Assembly (NCBI RefSeq): GCF_016862175.1
Contig: NZ_BOML01000062.1
Coordinates: forward strand, 1-64,000
Source of the DNA: Paractinoplanes durhamensis
Lineage (GTDB): Bacteria; Actinomycetota; Actinomycetes; Mycobacteriales; Micromonosporaceae
Direction: 5' to 3'
DNA length: 64,000 nucleotides
The position numbers and the translations under genes were made by a program. Below, piece after piece: positions 18,782 to 26,683 of the stretch (position 1 is its first letter; each line of letters opens with the position of its first letter). The notes beneath the pieces were generated by a model that was not told the DNA's origin, did no database searches, and saw nothing but the letters and a program-made list of their open reading frames with translations.

Positions 18782-19423
18782 ATGTTGCAGGCACTGACCG
18801 CCGGAGTTCTGTTCCTGTCGTCCCTCGCGTCGCCCGCCTCGTCGCCGGCCTCGCCGGCCAAGGCGACCCCGCCGCCGTCGGACAAGATGACCATCGCCCT
18901 GGTGGGCCTCAACGGCAGTGGATGCGCGCCGGGCACCGCCTCGGTGCTCACCGCCCAGGACAACACCGCGTTCACGGTGCTCTACAGCGAGTACACCGCG
19001 CAGGCCGGCAAGGGCGCGGCGCCCGACGAGTTCCGGCGCAACTGCCAGATCGCGCTCAACGTGCAGGTGCCGTCCGGGTACACGTACGCGATCGCGAAGA
19101 CCGACTACCGCGGGTACCTGAACCTGGCGCCCGGCGCGTGGGCGCTCCAGCAGGCGAACTACTACTTCCAGGGCTACTCGCAGACGGCCCGGGCCCGGCA
19201 CAACTTCAACAGCGGGAACAACGGCGACTGGCAGACCACCGACCTGGTCGGCCTCGAGTCCTACTCGTGGGCGCCGTGCGGCGAGAAGCGCTACCTGAAC
19301 ATCAACACCGAGCTGCGGGTCGGCACCGGCTCGTCGAACGGCCAGACCCTCAACCTGATCACGATGGACTCCACCGACACCGCCATCGGCACCATCTACC
19401 ACCTGGCCTGGAAGAGGTGCTGA
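18782..19423 (+). CDS. secreted DUF4360 protein
   Basis: A 213-residue exported protein. It begins with a signal peptide (hydrophobic LTAGVLFLSSLASPASS, Ala/Ser-rich cleavage region) followed by a single mature domain matching DUF4360: a conserved opening VGLNGSGC, NCQIALNVQVPSGYTYAIAKTDYRGY, then WAPCGEKRYLNINTELRV near the end. At least four Cys are present, probably forming disulfides. The function of the family is unknown; it is found in actinomycete and fungal secretomes. The ATG is fixed by AGGAGG eight bases upstream. It stands alone, with its own terminator. Confidence 0.85.
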   Translation: MLQALTAGVLFLSSLASPASSPASPAKATPPPSDKMTIALVGLNGSGCAPGTASVLTAQDNTAFTVLYSEYTAQAGKGAAPDEFRRNCQIALNVQVPSGYTYAIAKTDYRGYLNLAPGAWALQQANYYFQGYSQTARARHNFNSGNNGDWQTTDLVGLESYSWAPCGEKRYLNINTELRVGTGSSNGQTLNLITMDSTDTAIGTIYHLAWKRC

Positions 19424-19439
19424 TCCAGCGCTAGGCCCG

Positions 19440-19471
19440 GCCGCGGAGGTGATCGCCATCGCCTCCGCGGC
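19440..19471. terminator. terminator between convergent DUF4360 and UBP zinc-finger genes
   Basis: GCCGCGGAGG at 19440-19449 pairs with CCTCCGCGGC at 19462-19471. The inner bases also pair (GAT/ATC), leaving a four-base loop. It lies 16 bases after the stop of one gene and 10 after the other, so it can serve both. Confidence 0.75.
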
Positions 19472-19480
19472 ACCCCGGAC

Positions 19481-19744
19481 TCAGCCCAGGAGCTCATCCT
19501 CGAAGCACCAGCGCCACTTCTCCCCCGGTTCGTACGATCGCATCACCGAATGACCGCTCTCGGCGTGATGGGCGGACATGTGCCGGCGCGGCGACGAGTC
19601 GCAGCAGGCGACCACGCCGCAGGTCAGGCACGTGCGCAGGTGCACCCAGCCGGTGAAGCCCGCGGCCACGCACTGCGGGCACCCGTCCTCGTAGGCCGAC
19701 TGCGGTTCCGGATCGCCGGCTTCCGCCAGGTGCTGGCAACTCAA
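19481..19744 (-). CDS. UBP-type zinc-finger protein
   Basis: An 87-residue protein with the zf-UBP pattern: CQHL, CPQCVAAG, HLRTCLTCGVVACCDSS, then HMSAHHAESGHSVMRS. It probably binds two or three zinc ions. In eukaryotes this fold binds ubiquitin C-termini; the bacterial role is unknown. It starts at TTG (19744), which overlaps the antiporter stop as TTGA, so it is translationally coupled to the antiporter. zf-UBP domains occur fused to or beside CPA1 antiporters in other actinobacteria, so a regulatory or accessory role for the transporter is likely. Confidence 0.82.
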   Translation of the reverse strand: MSCQHLAEAGDPEPQSAYEDGCPQCVAAGFTGWVHLRTCLTCGVVACCDSSPRRHMSAHHAESGHSVMRSYEPGEKWRWCFEDELLG

Positions 19745-21315
19745 TCTTCTGCACTCCGTTGCAACTGGGACTCTTCCAAATCGAGCTCGCGCTGGGCGCG
19801 GGTCAGCACTTCCTCGGGGATCCGCCCCTCGTTCCGGGCGATCTTGAAGACGTGCCGCTCGGCACTGATCATCTCGCGACGCAGCCGACCGTACGCCGCC
19901 GAGGGGGTCTCCGCCTGCTGATTGCCGAGCCGTTCCCACGCGTTGTTGGAGCGGCTGCCGACCAGGGACCGCAGTCGCTCGACCACCTCGGTGGGCGCGT
20001 CGCCCGCCTTGTCCTCGAGCGCCTCCAGCGCGGCCCGGCCGGCCTGATGCTGCACCCCGGCCTCGGCCAGGGCGTCCTCGGTGCTGGTGTCCTGGCGCAC
20101 GCCGAGCTTGACCGCCAGCCACGGCAGCGAGGTGCCCTGGATCAGCAGGGTCAGCACGATCACCGCGAACGCCACGAAGATGAACAGGTCCCGGTGGTAC
20201 TCCGGCACCTTGTCGCCCTGCTCGGGCAGGGTCTGGGCGGCCGCCAGGGTCACCACGCCGCGCATGCCGGCCCAGGCCAGCACGGTCGGCACCGCGGGCG
20301 GCGGCCGTTCCTCGCGCTGCCGGATCTTCGGCACCAGCCGCACCAGGTAGGTGGCCGGGTACATCCAGGCGAACCGCACCACGACCAGGGTCACGAACAC
20401 CGCGGCGGTGACCGAGACGGTGGTGCCGACGTCCGTCTCGATGCCCTCGCCGATGTGCCGCAACTGCAGCCCGACCAGCAGGAACACCACCCCTTCGAGC
20501 AGGAACGTGATGAGCTTCCAGACCGCGTCCATCTGCAGCCGGGAGGTCGCCGACAGCAGGAACGGGATGCGGTGGCCCAGATAGAGCCCGGCGATCACCA
20601 CGGCCACCACGCTGGAGCTGTGCAGCCGCTCGGCCACGATCACCACCACGAACGGGGTGAGCAGCGAGACCGCGTCGTCCAGCAGCGGGTCGACGATCTT
20701 GCGGTGCAGCTTGGCCGCGAGGAACGCGCCGAGCAGGCCGATCAGCACACCGCCGCCGGCCTTCAGCGCCACCTCGCCCACGATCGGCCAGAACCCGGCC
20801 ACCGTGCCGCCGATCGCGGCCACCGCGATCCGGACCATGACCAGGGCGGTCGCGTCGTTGAGCAGGCTCTCGCCCTCGAGGATCGTCACCACCCGGCGGG
20901 GCAGCCCGACCCGGCGGGCGATCGCGGTCGCCGACACCGCGTCCGGCGGCGCCACCACCGCGCCCAGGGCGACACACGCCGCGTACGGAATGTCCGGCAG
21001 CAACAGGTGCACCACCGTGCCCACCAGGAACGCGGTGACCAGCACCAACCCGACCGCGAGCAGCAGGATCGGGCGTAACGCCCGGCGGAACGCGGGCACC
21101 GACGTCTGCAGCGCGGCCACGTAGAGCAGCGGCGGCAGGATGCCGATCAGCACCAGCTCCGGCTCGAGCTCGGCCTCCGGGAAACCCGGAACATACGACA
21201 GGCCCAGCCCCGCCACCAGCAGGACCAGGGGGGCCACGAACCCGAGACGGCGGGCCAGGGCCGCCCCGATCACCGAGATGGCCACCAGTACGACCACGTC
21301 GACGATGCTGCTCAT
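19741..21315 (-). CDS. Na+/H+ antiporter, CPA1 (NhaP/NHE-like)
   Basis: A 524-residue cation/proton antiporter with about 12 hydrophobic segments over the first 400 residues. CPA1 signatures include GAVVAPPDAVSATAIARR and ILEGESLLNDATALV, which carry the ion-binding acidic residues, and MRGVVTLAAAQTLP. A cytoplasmic C-terminal region of about 120 residues is helical and charged. It would exchange Na+ (or K+) for H+ at the plasma membrane for pH and salt balance. The UBP zinc-finger gene follows with a TTGA overlap. It is divergent from the condensing-enzyme gene at 21423. Confidence 0.93.
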   Translation of the reverse strand: MSSIVDVVVLVAISVIGAALARRLGFVAPLVLLVAGLGLSYVPGFPEAELEPELVLIGILPPLLYVAALQTSVPAFRRALRPILLLAVGLVLVTAFLVGTVVHLLLPDIPYAACVALGAVVAPPDAVSATAIARRVGLPRRVVTILEGESLLNDATALVMVRIAVAAIGGTVAGFWPIVGEVALKAGGGVLIGLLGAFLAAKLHRKIVDPLLDDAVSLLTPFVVVIVAERLHSSSVVAVVIAGLYLGHRIPFLLSATSRLQMDAVWKLITFLLEGVVFLLVGLQLRHIGEGIETDVGTTVSVTAAVFVTLVVVRFAWMYPATYLVRLVPKIRQREERPPPAVPTVLAWAGMRGVVTLAAAQTLPEQGDKVPEYHRDLFIFVAFAVIVLTLLIQGTSLPWLAVKLGVRQDTSTEDALAEAGVQHQAGRAALEALEDKAGDAPTEVVERLRSLVGSRSNNAWERLGNQQAETPSAAYGRLRREMISAERHVFKIARNEGRIPEEVLTRAQRELDLEESQLQRSAED

Positions 21316-21422
21316 GGCGTGAAGCTTATTGAATGCTGAAAGCGACGGCGCGTGCGGAGCATCACCCAGATGAGCCCTCCTACTCAGGCCCCGGGATGCG
21401 CGGATGAGAAAGGCTGTCGCGC

Positions 21423-22418
21423 ATGAACGTAGGGATCACCGGGATCGCGTACGCCCTGCCCGCCCGTGAGGTGCCGACAGCCGAGCTGCAGCGCCGGGTC
21501 GCCGTGGCCAGCGGCCTGATGCTGCCGCCGCGGATGTTCGAGCAGGCCACCGGCATCCGGCGGCGGCGCATCGCGGCCGACGACGAGTACGCCTCCGACC
21601 TGGCGATCGACGCCGCCACCAAGGTCCTCGCCGAGACCGGCCGCGACCCGCTCGACATCGACCTGCTGCTGTTCGCGAGCGCCACCCGGGACATGGCCGA
21701 GCCGGCCACCGCGCACGTCGTGCAGGCCGCGCTGGGCAGCCGGGCGCACGCCCTCGACGTCACCAACGCCTGCAACAGCTTCCTCAACGGCATCGACCTG
21801 GCCCGGTCGATGATCCTGGCCGGCCGGGCCACCCGCGCCCTGGTGGTGACCGGCGAGACGCCCACCCGGGCGATGCGCCCGAAGGTCGACGGCCTGGCCC
21901 AGGCCCGCAGCGCGTTCGCCGGCTACACCTTCGGCGACGCCGGCGCGGCCGTGCTGATCGAACAGGTCGCCACCGGCGGCATCGTCGACATCGACAGCGA
22001 CACCCACTCCGAGCACTGGGCGGCCGGCGGCATCTTCGGCGGCGGCTCCCGGCATCCGCGCGGCGACGAGCACACCTACTTCACCGGCGACGGGCACCGG
22101 CTGCGCCGGATCTTCGAGACGATCGGGGCCGGCCTGATCGAACGGGTCGCGCGGCGCACCGGGTACGGCTGGGACGACTACACCAAGGTGCTGGTCCACC
22201 AGGTCACGCTCCCCTACCTGGACCGCTTCGTGCAGGTCACCGGCGTCCCCCCGGAAAAGCTCGAGGTGACGGTGAGCGATCTCGGCAACCTCGCGTCGGC
22301 CACCCTCGGCGTGCAGCTGGCCCGGGTCCGCCCCCAGCTGGAGACCGGCGACCGCGTCCTGCTGGTCGGCCTCGGCGGCGGTGTCAGCCTGATGACCATG
22401 GTCTGGGAGGTGTCGTGA
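21423..22418 (+). CDS. OleA/FabH-like condensing enzyme (thiolase superfamily)
   Basis: A 331-residue ketosynthase III-fold enzyme. The catalytic triad is visible: Cys117 in VTNACNSFLNG, His259 in VHQVT and Asn289 in DLGNLASAT. An EPATA segment at 93-97 matches my recollection of the OleA region that supplies the glutamate base for head-to-head condensation of two acyl-CoAs; this is a recollection, not an alignment. It therefore probably makes a beta-keto acid from two acyl chains, and is less likely to be a FabH for primary fatty-acid synthesis. It opens a five-gene cluster with tight overlaps (next gene starts before its stop). A weak AAAGG site precedes the ATG. Confidence 0.75.
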   Translation: MNVGITGIAYALPAREVPTAELQRRVAVASGLMLPPRMFEQATGIRRRRIAADDEYASDLAIDAATKVLAETGRDPLDIDLLLFASATRDMAEPATAHVVQAALGSRAHALDVTNACNSFLNGIDLARSMILAGRATRALVVTGETPTRAMRPKVDGLAQARSAFAGYTFGDAGAAVLIEQVATGGIVDIDSDTHSEHWAAGGIFGGGSRHPRGDEHTYFTGDGHRLRRIFETIGAGLIERVARRTGYGWDDYTKVLVHQVTLPYLDRFVQVTGVPPEKLEVTVSDLGNLASATLGVQLARVRPQLETGDRVLLVGLGGGVSLMTMVWEVS

Positions 22419-23137
22419 CCGCGCCGCTGTGGGTGGTGGTGCCGGCCTACAACGAGGCCGCCCGGATCGGCGACACCCTGCGCGCCCTGGCCGCCCAGAC
22501 CGACACCGATTTCACCCTGCTGGTCATCGACAACGGCTCGACCGACGACACCGCTTCGCTGGCCCGGTCGCTGGGCGCCCAGGTGCTGATCGAGCCGGAG
22601 AAGGGCGTCGGCTGCGCGGTCGACACCGGCTTCCGGCACGCGATCGCGCACGGCGCCGTCCACCTGGCCCGCACCGACGCCGACTGCCTGCCCGCCCCCG
22701 GCTGGGTCGCCGCCGCCCGGCACGCCCTGACCTCCTCGGGCGGCCTGGCCTGCGGCCGCATCGTGGCCCGCCCCGACGAGCACGGCCCGCTCGGCCGCAC
22801 CTGGTTCCGCCTGCTCGTGTCGCTGGCCGCGTGGTTCGGCCGGTTCCGCCCCGAACACCGAGGCCCCGAGTTCAAGGCCCCCTACCGCATGCACGCCGGC
22901 AACAACATGGCCATCACCGCCGACCTCTACCAGGCCTGCGGCGGCATGCCCCGGCGTCCCTCCCCCACCGACCGCACCTTCCTCAACCGGGTCCGCCGCA
23001 CCACCCCGGCGATCGTCCACAGCCGTCGCATGGTGGTCGCCAACTCCACCCGCCGGATCAAGGCCTACGGGGTGATCGGCACCGCGAAGTGGTACCTCGA
23101 CCGCGGCAGCGGCCGGCTGAACGTGGACCCCCGCTGA
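22415..23137 (+). CDS. family 2 glycosyltransferase
   Basis: A 240-residue GT-A fold glycosyltransferase without transmembrane segments. It opens with the GT2 motif VVVPAYNEAARIGDTL, then VIDNGSTDDT (about 38-47), and the metal-binding DxD as RTDADC (Asp88 and Asp90). The acceptor side (MHAGNNMAI, residues about 160-170) is conserved in lipid-acting GT2 enzymes. It starts at GTG inside the last codons of the OleA-like gene (GTGA-type overlap) and its stop overlaps the ligase start (TGATG). Its place inside the cluster suggests it decorates the cluster product, but the acceptor and donor are not known. Ole clusters described so far do not normally contain it. Confidence 0.85.
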   Translation: MTAPLWVVVPAYNEAARIGDTLRALAAQTDTDFTLLVIDNGSTDDTASLARSLGAQVLIEPEKGVGCAVDTGFRHAIAHGAVHLARTDADCLPAPGWVAAARHALTSSGGLACGRIVARPDEHGPLGRTWFRLLVSLAAWFGRFRPEHRGPEFKAPYRMHAGNNMAITADLYQACGGMPRRPSPTDRTFLNRVRRTTPAIVHSRRMVVANSTRRIKAYGVIGTAKWYLDRGSGRLNVDPR

Positions 23138-24555
23138 TGCTCACCGACCTCATCGGCAGCCTCCGGGAAGGTGACGATCGGCAAGCGCTGGCCGGCCGGG
23201 TCACGCGGGGTGAATTGGCCACCCTCACCCACGGCTACGCCGTGGCGCTGCGCGAACAGGGGCTGAGTGCCGGGGACACCATCGGATTGGCCGTACGCCC
23301 CGGAGCGCGCTCGCTGGCCACCATGCTCGCGGCGTACCACCTGGGGCTGCGGATCGCCGTGCTCGACCCGACCGCCGGCCCGGACGTCCTGAAGGCCCGG
23401 CTCGCCCTGGCCGCGCCGCGGCTGATCCTGGCCGACGCGACCGCGCAGGCGGTGGCGGGCCGGCTGGCGCCGCTCGCCCGGCGCGCGCACCTCGCCCTGC
23501 CCGAACTCGGCGCGCTGGCGCCGGTCCGCACCATCGGGCGCCGCCTGCCCGGCGCACCGCCGCCGCTGCGCCCGCTGGCCGGCCCGCCGCCGGCCGGTTT
23601 CGACGGCGACGGGGACGCGGTCATCGTCTTCACCTCCGGGACGACGAGCCGGCCGCGCGCGGTCGTGCACACCCGGCGGTCGCTGTCGGCCGGGATGACG
23701 GCGGTGCACGACCTGGTCCGGCCGGTGCCGGACGTGCCGGTGCTCGGCGGGACGTTCTTCGTGCTGCTGCCGTCGCTGGCCGGCGGGGCGGCGGTGGCGC
23801 TGCCGGCCCGGTGGAACCTCGGGCGGCAGATCCGGTCGCTGCGCCCGCAGGCGATCTATCTGACGCCGCCGCAGCTCCGGGCGGCGCTGGCGGCCCGGGT
23901 GCGCTTCACCGGCCGGGTCTACAGCGGCTCGGCCCCGGTGAGCGCGGCCCTGCTGCGCGCGGTGCGCGCCGCCGGCGCCGCCGAGGCCTGGGGTGTGTAC
24001 GCACTGACCGAGGTGTTCCCGGCCGCCGCGATCGAGTCGACCGACAAATCGGCCTGGACCGGCGACGGCGACCTGGTCGGCTCGCTGCTGCCGGGCGTGA
24101 CGGCGGTCGTCGGCGACGGCGCCGAACTGTTGCTGTCCGGCCCGACCGCCGCCGACCGCTACCTGGGCGAGGAGCCGTTCACCCAGGTGGCGACCGGCGA
24201 CCTGGGCCGGATCGCGGACGGCCGGGTGATCCTGGGCGGCCGCCTGAAAGACATGATCTTGCGCGGGGCCGAGAACATCTACCCCGGCCTGTACGAGCCT
24301 TCGCTGCACGTCCCCGGCGTGGAGTTGGCCCTGCTGGTGGGCGTCCCGGCCGGCGACGGCGACGAACGGGTGGTAGCCGTGATCCAGCCCGCCACGGGCG
24401 GCACGGAGAGCGCCATCCGATCGGCGTTGCGCGACCCGCTGTCCCGGATGGGCACGGCTCGCCCCGACGCGATCATGTTCGCCCGGATCCCGCTGTCCGG
24501 CCGCTCCCGAAAGCCCGACCGAGCCGCCACGTCCCGGTTGGCCGCAGCCGCATGA
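23137..24555 (+). CDS. OleC-like adenylate-forming ligase
   Basis: A 472-residue ANL-superfamily enzyme. The ATP-binding loop is VFTSGTTSRPRAVVH (about 165-178). The middle motif reads YALTEVFPAAAIES, reminiscent of the TE-(A/V)-(L/F)-P-x-x-x-IE pattern of OleC. The C-terminal domain has GDLGRI, GRLKDMILRGAENIYPGLYEP and a catalytic-Lys-like GRSRKPDR near the end. It is a little shorter than OleC (about 550). By analogy it would activate the beta-hydroxy acid and may close a beta-lactone, or load an acid onto CoA or a sugar; the sequence does not settle this. The ATG overlaps the GT2 stop. Confidence 0.75.
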   Translation: MLTDLIGSLREGDDRQALAGRVTRGELATLTHGYAVALREQGLSAGDTIGLAVRPGARSLATMLAAYHLGLRIAVLDPTAGPDVLKARLALAAPRLILADATAQAVAGRLAPLARRAHLALPELGALAPVRTIGRRLPGAPPPLRPLAGPPPAGFDGDGDAVIVFTSGTTSRPRAVVHTRRSLSAGMTAVHDLVRPVPDVPVLGGTFFVLLPSLAGGAAVALPARWNLGRQIRSLRPQAIYLTPPQLRAALAARVRFTGRVYSGSAPVSAALLRAVRAAGAAEAWGVYALTEVFPAAAIESTDKSAWTGDGDLVGSLLPGVTAVVGDGAELLLSGPTAADRYLGEEPFTQVATGDLGRIADGRVILGGRLKDMILRGAENIYPGLYEPSLHVPGVELALLVGVPAGDGDERVVAVIQPATGGTESAIRSALRDPLSRMGTARPDAIMFARIPLSGRSRKPDRAATSRLAAAA

Positions 24556-24579
24556 CCCACACCCGCCCGCTGCTCCCCC

Positions 24580-24709
24580 GATCTTGGCGAGTTCCGTGCC
24601 GCCCGCACCCCGAACTTCACAAGATCCCGCGGGGCAGCCACCGCGCGCCACCCCCTCCCGCCGATCTTGGAGAATTTGGTGCCGCATCCGGCGCGAACTC
24701 CACAAGATC
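24580..24709. repeat. two 47-bp REP-like palindromes between ligase and P450 genes
   Basis: Copy one (24580-24626) and copy two (24663-24709) both begin GATCTTG and end CAAGATC, are the same length, and share an inner GTGCCGC block and a gaactt/gaactc right side. Each can fold into an imperfect hairpin. They fill the only real gap in the cluster. In-frame reading through this stretch gives low-quality sequence, so I treat it as non-coding. Confidence 0.85.
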
Positions 24710-24737
24710 GCGGAGGTGCGGGCTCGATCGGGGAAAA

Positions 24738-25790
24738 GTGATCAGCTCTCGGGGGCATGATCGGTGGGTCTATCTGCGCAGCCATCCGGTGATGTTCGCG
24801 CTGCTTGCGGCCACCCGCCGGTGGCCGGTGCTGCGGATCGGGCGGACCGTGCTCGTGCACGATCGGGAGGCCTATCTCGCTGCGCTCACCCGGATTCCGC
24901 TCGATCGGACGGCGGCCGGCACCACCGGCGGAGCTGTTGATCGGCTCGCCGGGGCGGGTGGGCTCTTCGACCAGCACGGCGCGGAGCATCGGCGCGCTCG
25001 GCGGGACGTCGCCGAGCAGCTCGGGGCGGCCGGGGTGGAGCGGCTTCGGCCGGTCTGGATCAAGCTGATCGACGAACGCCTGACCCCGCTCGGCACCGGT
25101 GGGACCGTGGATCTCGTGCCGCTCGCCGCCGAGATCGCCGGAACCACCGCGGCCGCGCTGCTGGATCTGGAAGTCGATCCGGTTGCGCTGGCGGCGGCCG
25201 CGCAGGACGTCGGCGCCACGGCGGCGCGGGCGCATCTGCCGGGGATCGGGCGGCGGCGGGCCGAGCGGGACGCCGAACAGGCCGCGGAGCGGCTCATCGC
25301 GCTGGTCGGGGGCGGGCTCGCGGCCACGCTTGCGGTGGCTGCCGTGAACACCACGGTCGCGGCACTGCCCCGGGCGGCGGCTTGGGCGTGCGGCGACAGG
25401 GCGCTTTGGGCGTACGCCGGGGAAGCCGCTCTCGCCGATGAACTCCTCCGCGTCACCGCACCCACGCCGCTCCTGCCGCGCGTGGCCGCCGGCGGCGGTG
25501 AACTCGGCGGCTGCCCGGTGCACGCGGGCGACCGGATGCTGCTGATCGCCCGGCACGCCGCCGACGCCCACCGCCGCGACCCCGACCCGGCCGACCCGGC
25601 GCCGGCCCGCACCGCGCAGCTCGTCTTCGGCGTCGGCCCGCACGCCTGCCCGGGCGCCCGGCTGGCCCGGCAGCAGCTCAGCGACTTCATGGCCGCCCTC
25701 GCCCCACACGAGCCGGCGGTGGTCCGCGCCCGCGCCGACCGCCGTTCGGCCCTGCCAAGCTGGCGCTCCCTGATCGTCCGCGCCGCATGA
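24738..25790 (+). CDS. atypical cytochrome P450
   Basis: About 350 residues. The heme loop FGVGPHACPGARLARQQL is clear, as is the K-helix ExxR (ADELLRVTAP) and the C-helix HRRARRDVAEQL. The oxygen-activating I-helix is odd: where (A/G)Gx(D/E)T is expected I read GGLAAT, so the acidic residue seems missing. The length is short for a P450 (about 400). The GTG at 24738 is preferred, with GGGG five bases upstream; the earlier ATG overlapping the ligase stop would force translation through two palindromic repeats. Soluble. It ends in an ATGA overlap with the reductase gene. It may oxidise the lipid product, or have lost normal monooxygenase chemistry. Confidence 0.82.
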   Translation: MISSRGHDRWVYLRSHPVMFALLAATRRWPVLRIGRTVLVHDREAYLAALTRIPLDRTAAGTTGGAVDRLAGAGGLFDQHGAEHRRARRDVAEQLGAAGVERLRPVWIKLIDERLTPLGTGGTVDLVPLAAEIAGTTAAALLDLEVDPVALAAAAQDVGATAARAHLPGIGRRRAERDAEQAAERLIALVGGGLAATLAVAAVNTTVAALPRAAAWACGDRALWAYAGEAALADELLRVTAPTPLLPRVAAGGGELGGCPVHAGDRMLLIARHAADAHRRDPDPADPAPARTAQLVFGVGPHACPGARLARQQLSDFMAALAPHEPAVVRARADRRSALPSWRSLIVRAA

Positions 25791-26626
25791 GGATCGCGGT
25801 GACCGGGGCCAGTGGGTTCTGCGGTGGGGTCGTGGCTCGGCTGGCGGCTGCGTCGGGGGCCGAGGTGGTCTGTGTCGGGCGGCGGCCCGGGCCGGTGGGG
25901 CGGCATCTGTTCTGGGACGCCACCTCTTCGGACATTCCTGATTTGTCCGGCGCGGACGCGGTGCTGCATCTCGCGGCGGCGGTCGGGGATCCGCGGGCGG
26001 GGCGGCGGACCGAGGCCGCCTTCCGGGCCGTCAACGTCGAGGGGACCCGGCGGCTTCTCGCGGCGGCGGGCGGGCGGCCGGTGGTGTGGGTCAGCAGCGC
26101 CAGCGTGTATCGGCCCGGGCCGTATGCCGTGCCGGTTCGGGAGGATCATCCGGTCGAGGGGCAGCGGACCGCTTATGGGCGTACCAAATCGGCTGGTGAA
26201 AAGCTTGCGCTCGGGGCCGGAGCGGTTGTTCTGCGGCCTCGGGCCGTCTACGGCGACGGTGATCCGCACCTGATGCCGCGGCTGCGGCGGATCGTGCGCG
26301 GCGGCCGGGCCTGGCTTCCCGGGCCGGACGTGCCGCTCAGCCTGACCGCCGTGGAGAACCTCGCCTCCGCCTGCCTCGCGGCACTCAGCTGGCCGGGCGG
26401 TGCCTACAACATCGCGGACGACCGCGTCTATCGGCGGGATGCCGCGATCGAGGCGGTGCTGGGCGTGCCGGTCCGGCATGTGCCGATCGCCGCCGCTCGC
26501 GCGTTGTCGCTGGTCGCGGGGCCGGCGCTGACCCGCTACAGCATCGACCAGGTCACCGACGGCATGGTGCTGGACATCGGCAAGGCGCTCGACCACGGCT
26601 GGCGCCCCGAACGAACACTCACCTAA
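25787..26626 (+). CDS. OleD-like NAD(P)-dependent epimerase/dehydratase-family reductase
   Basis: A 279-residue extended short-chain dehydrogenase. Rossmann motif TGASGFCGG (6-14), catalytic SSASVY region (103-108) and Tyr130-x-x-x-Lys134 (YGRTK) are intact. The C-terminal half has VRHVPIAAARALSL, in the substrate-side region. It belongs with the 3-beta-hydroxysteroid dehydrogenase/OleD group and would reduce the beta-keto acid made by the OleA-like enzyme to a beta-hydroxy acid. The ATG lies inside the P450 stop (ATGA). It is the last gene of the cluster; a convergent lipoprotein gene follows after 57 bases. A sugar-nucleotide epimerase role is possible given the GT2 gene, but the context favours OleD-like. 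Confidence 0.8.
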   Translation: MRIAVTGASGFCGGVVARLAAASGAEVVCVGRRPGPVGRHLFWDATSSDIPDLSGADAVLHLAAAVGDPRAGRRTEAAFRAVNVEGTRRLLAAAGGRPVVWVSSASVYRPGPYAVPVREDHPVEGQRTAYGRTKSAGEKLALGAGAVVLRPRAVYGDGDPHLMPRLRRIVRGGRAWLPGPDVPLSLTAVENLASACLAALSWPGGAYNIADDRVYRRDAAIEAVLGVPVRHVPIAAARALSLVAGPALTRYSIDQVTDGMVLDIGKALDHGWRPERTLT

Positions 26627-26683
26627 CGGCAGACTTCGCAGGCCGACCCAACTCGCGGGCCGGCACGTCACGCGGGCCGGCGG

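Noticed and set aside
24552..24737. Earlier P450 start at the ATG overlapping the ligase stop
   Set aside because: It would translate through two palindromic repeats with no P450 similarity; the GTG at 24738 has a ribosome site.
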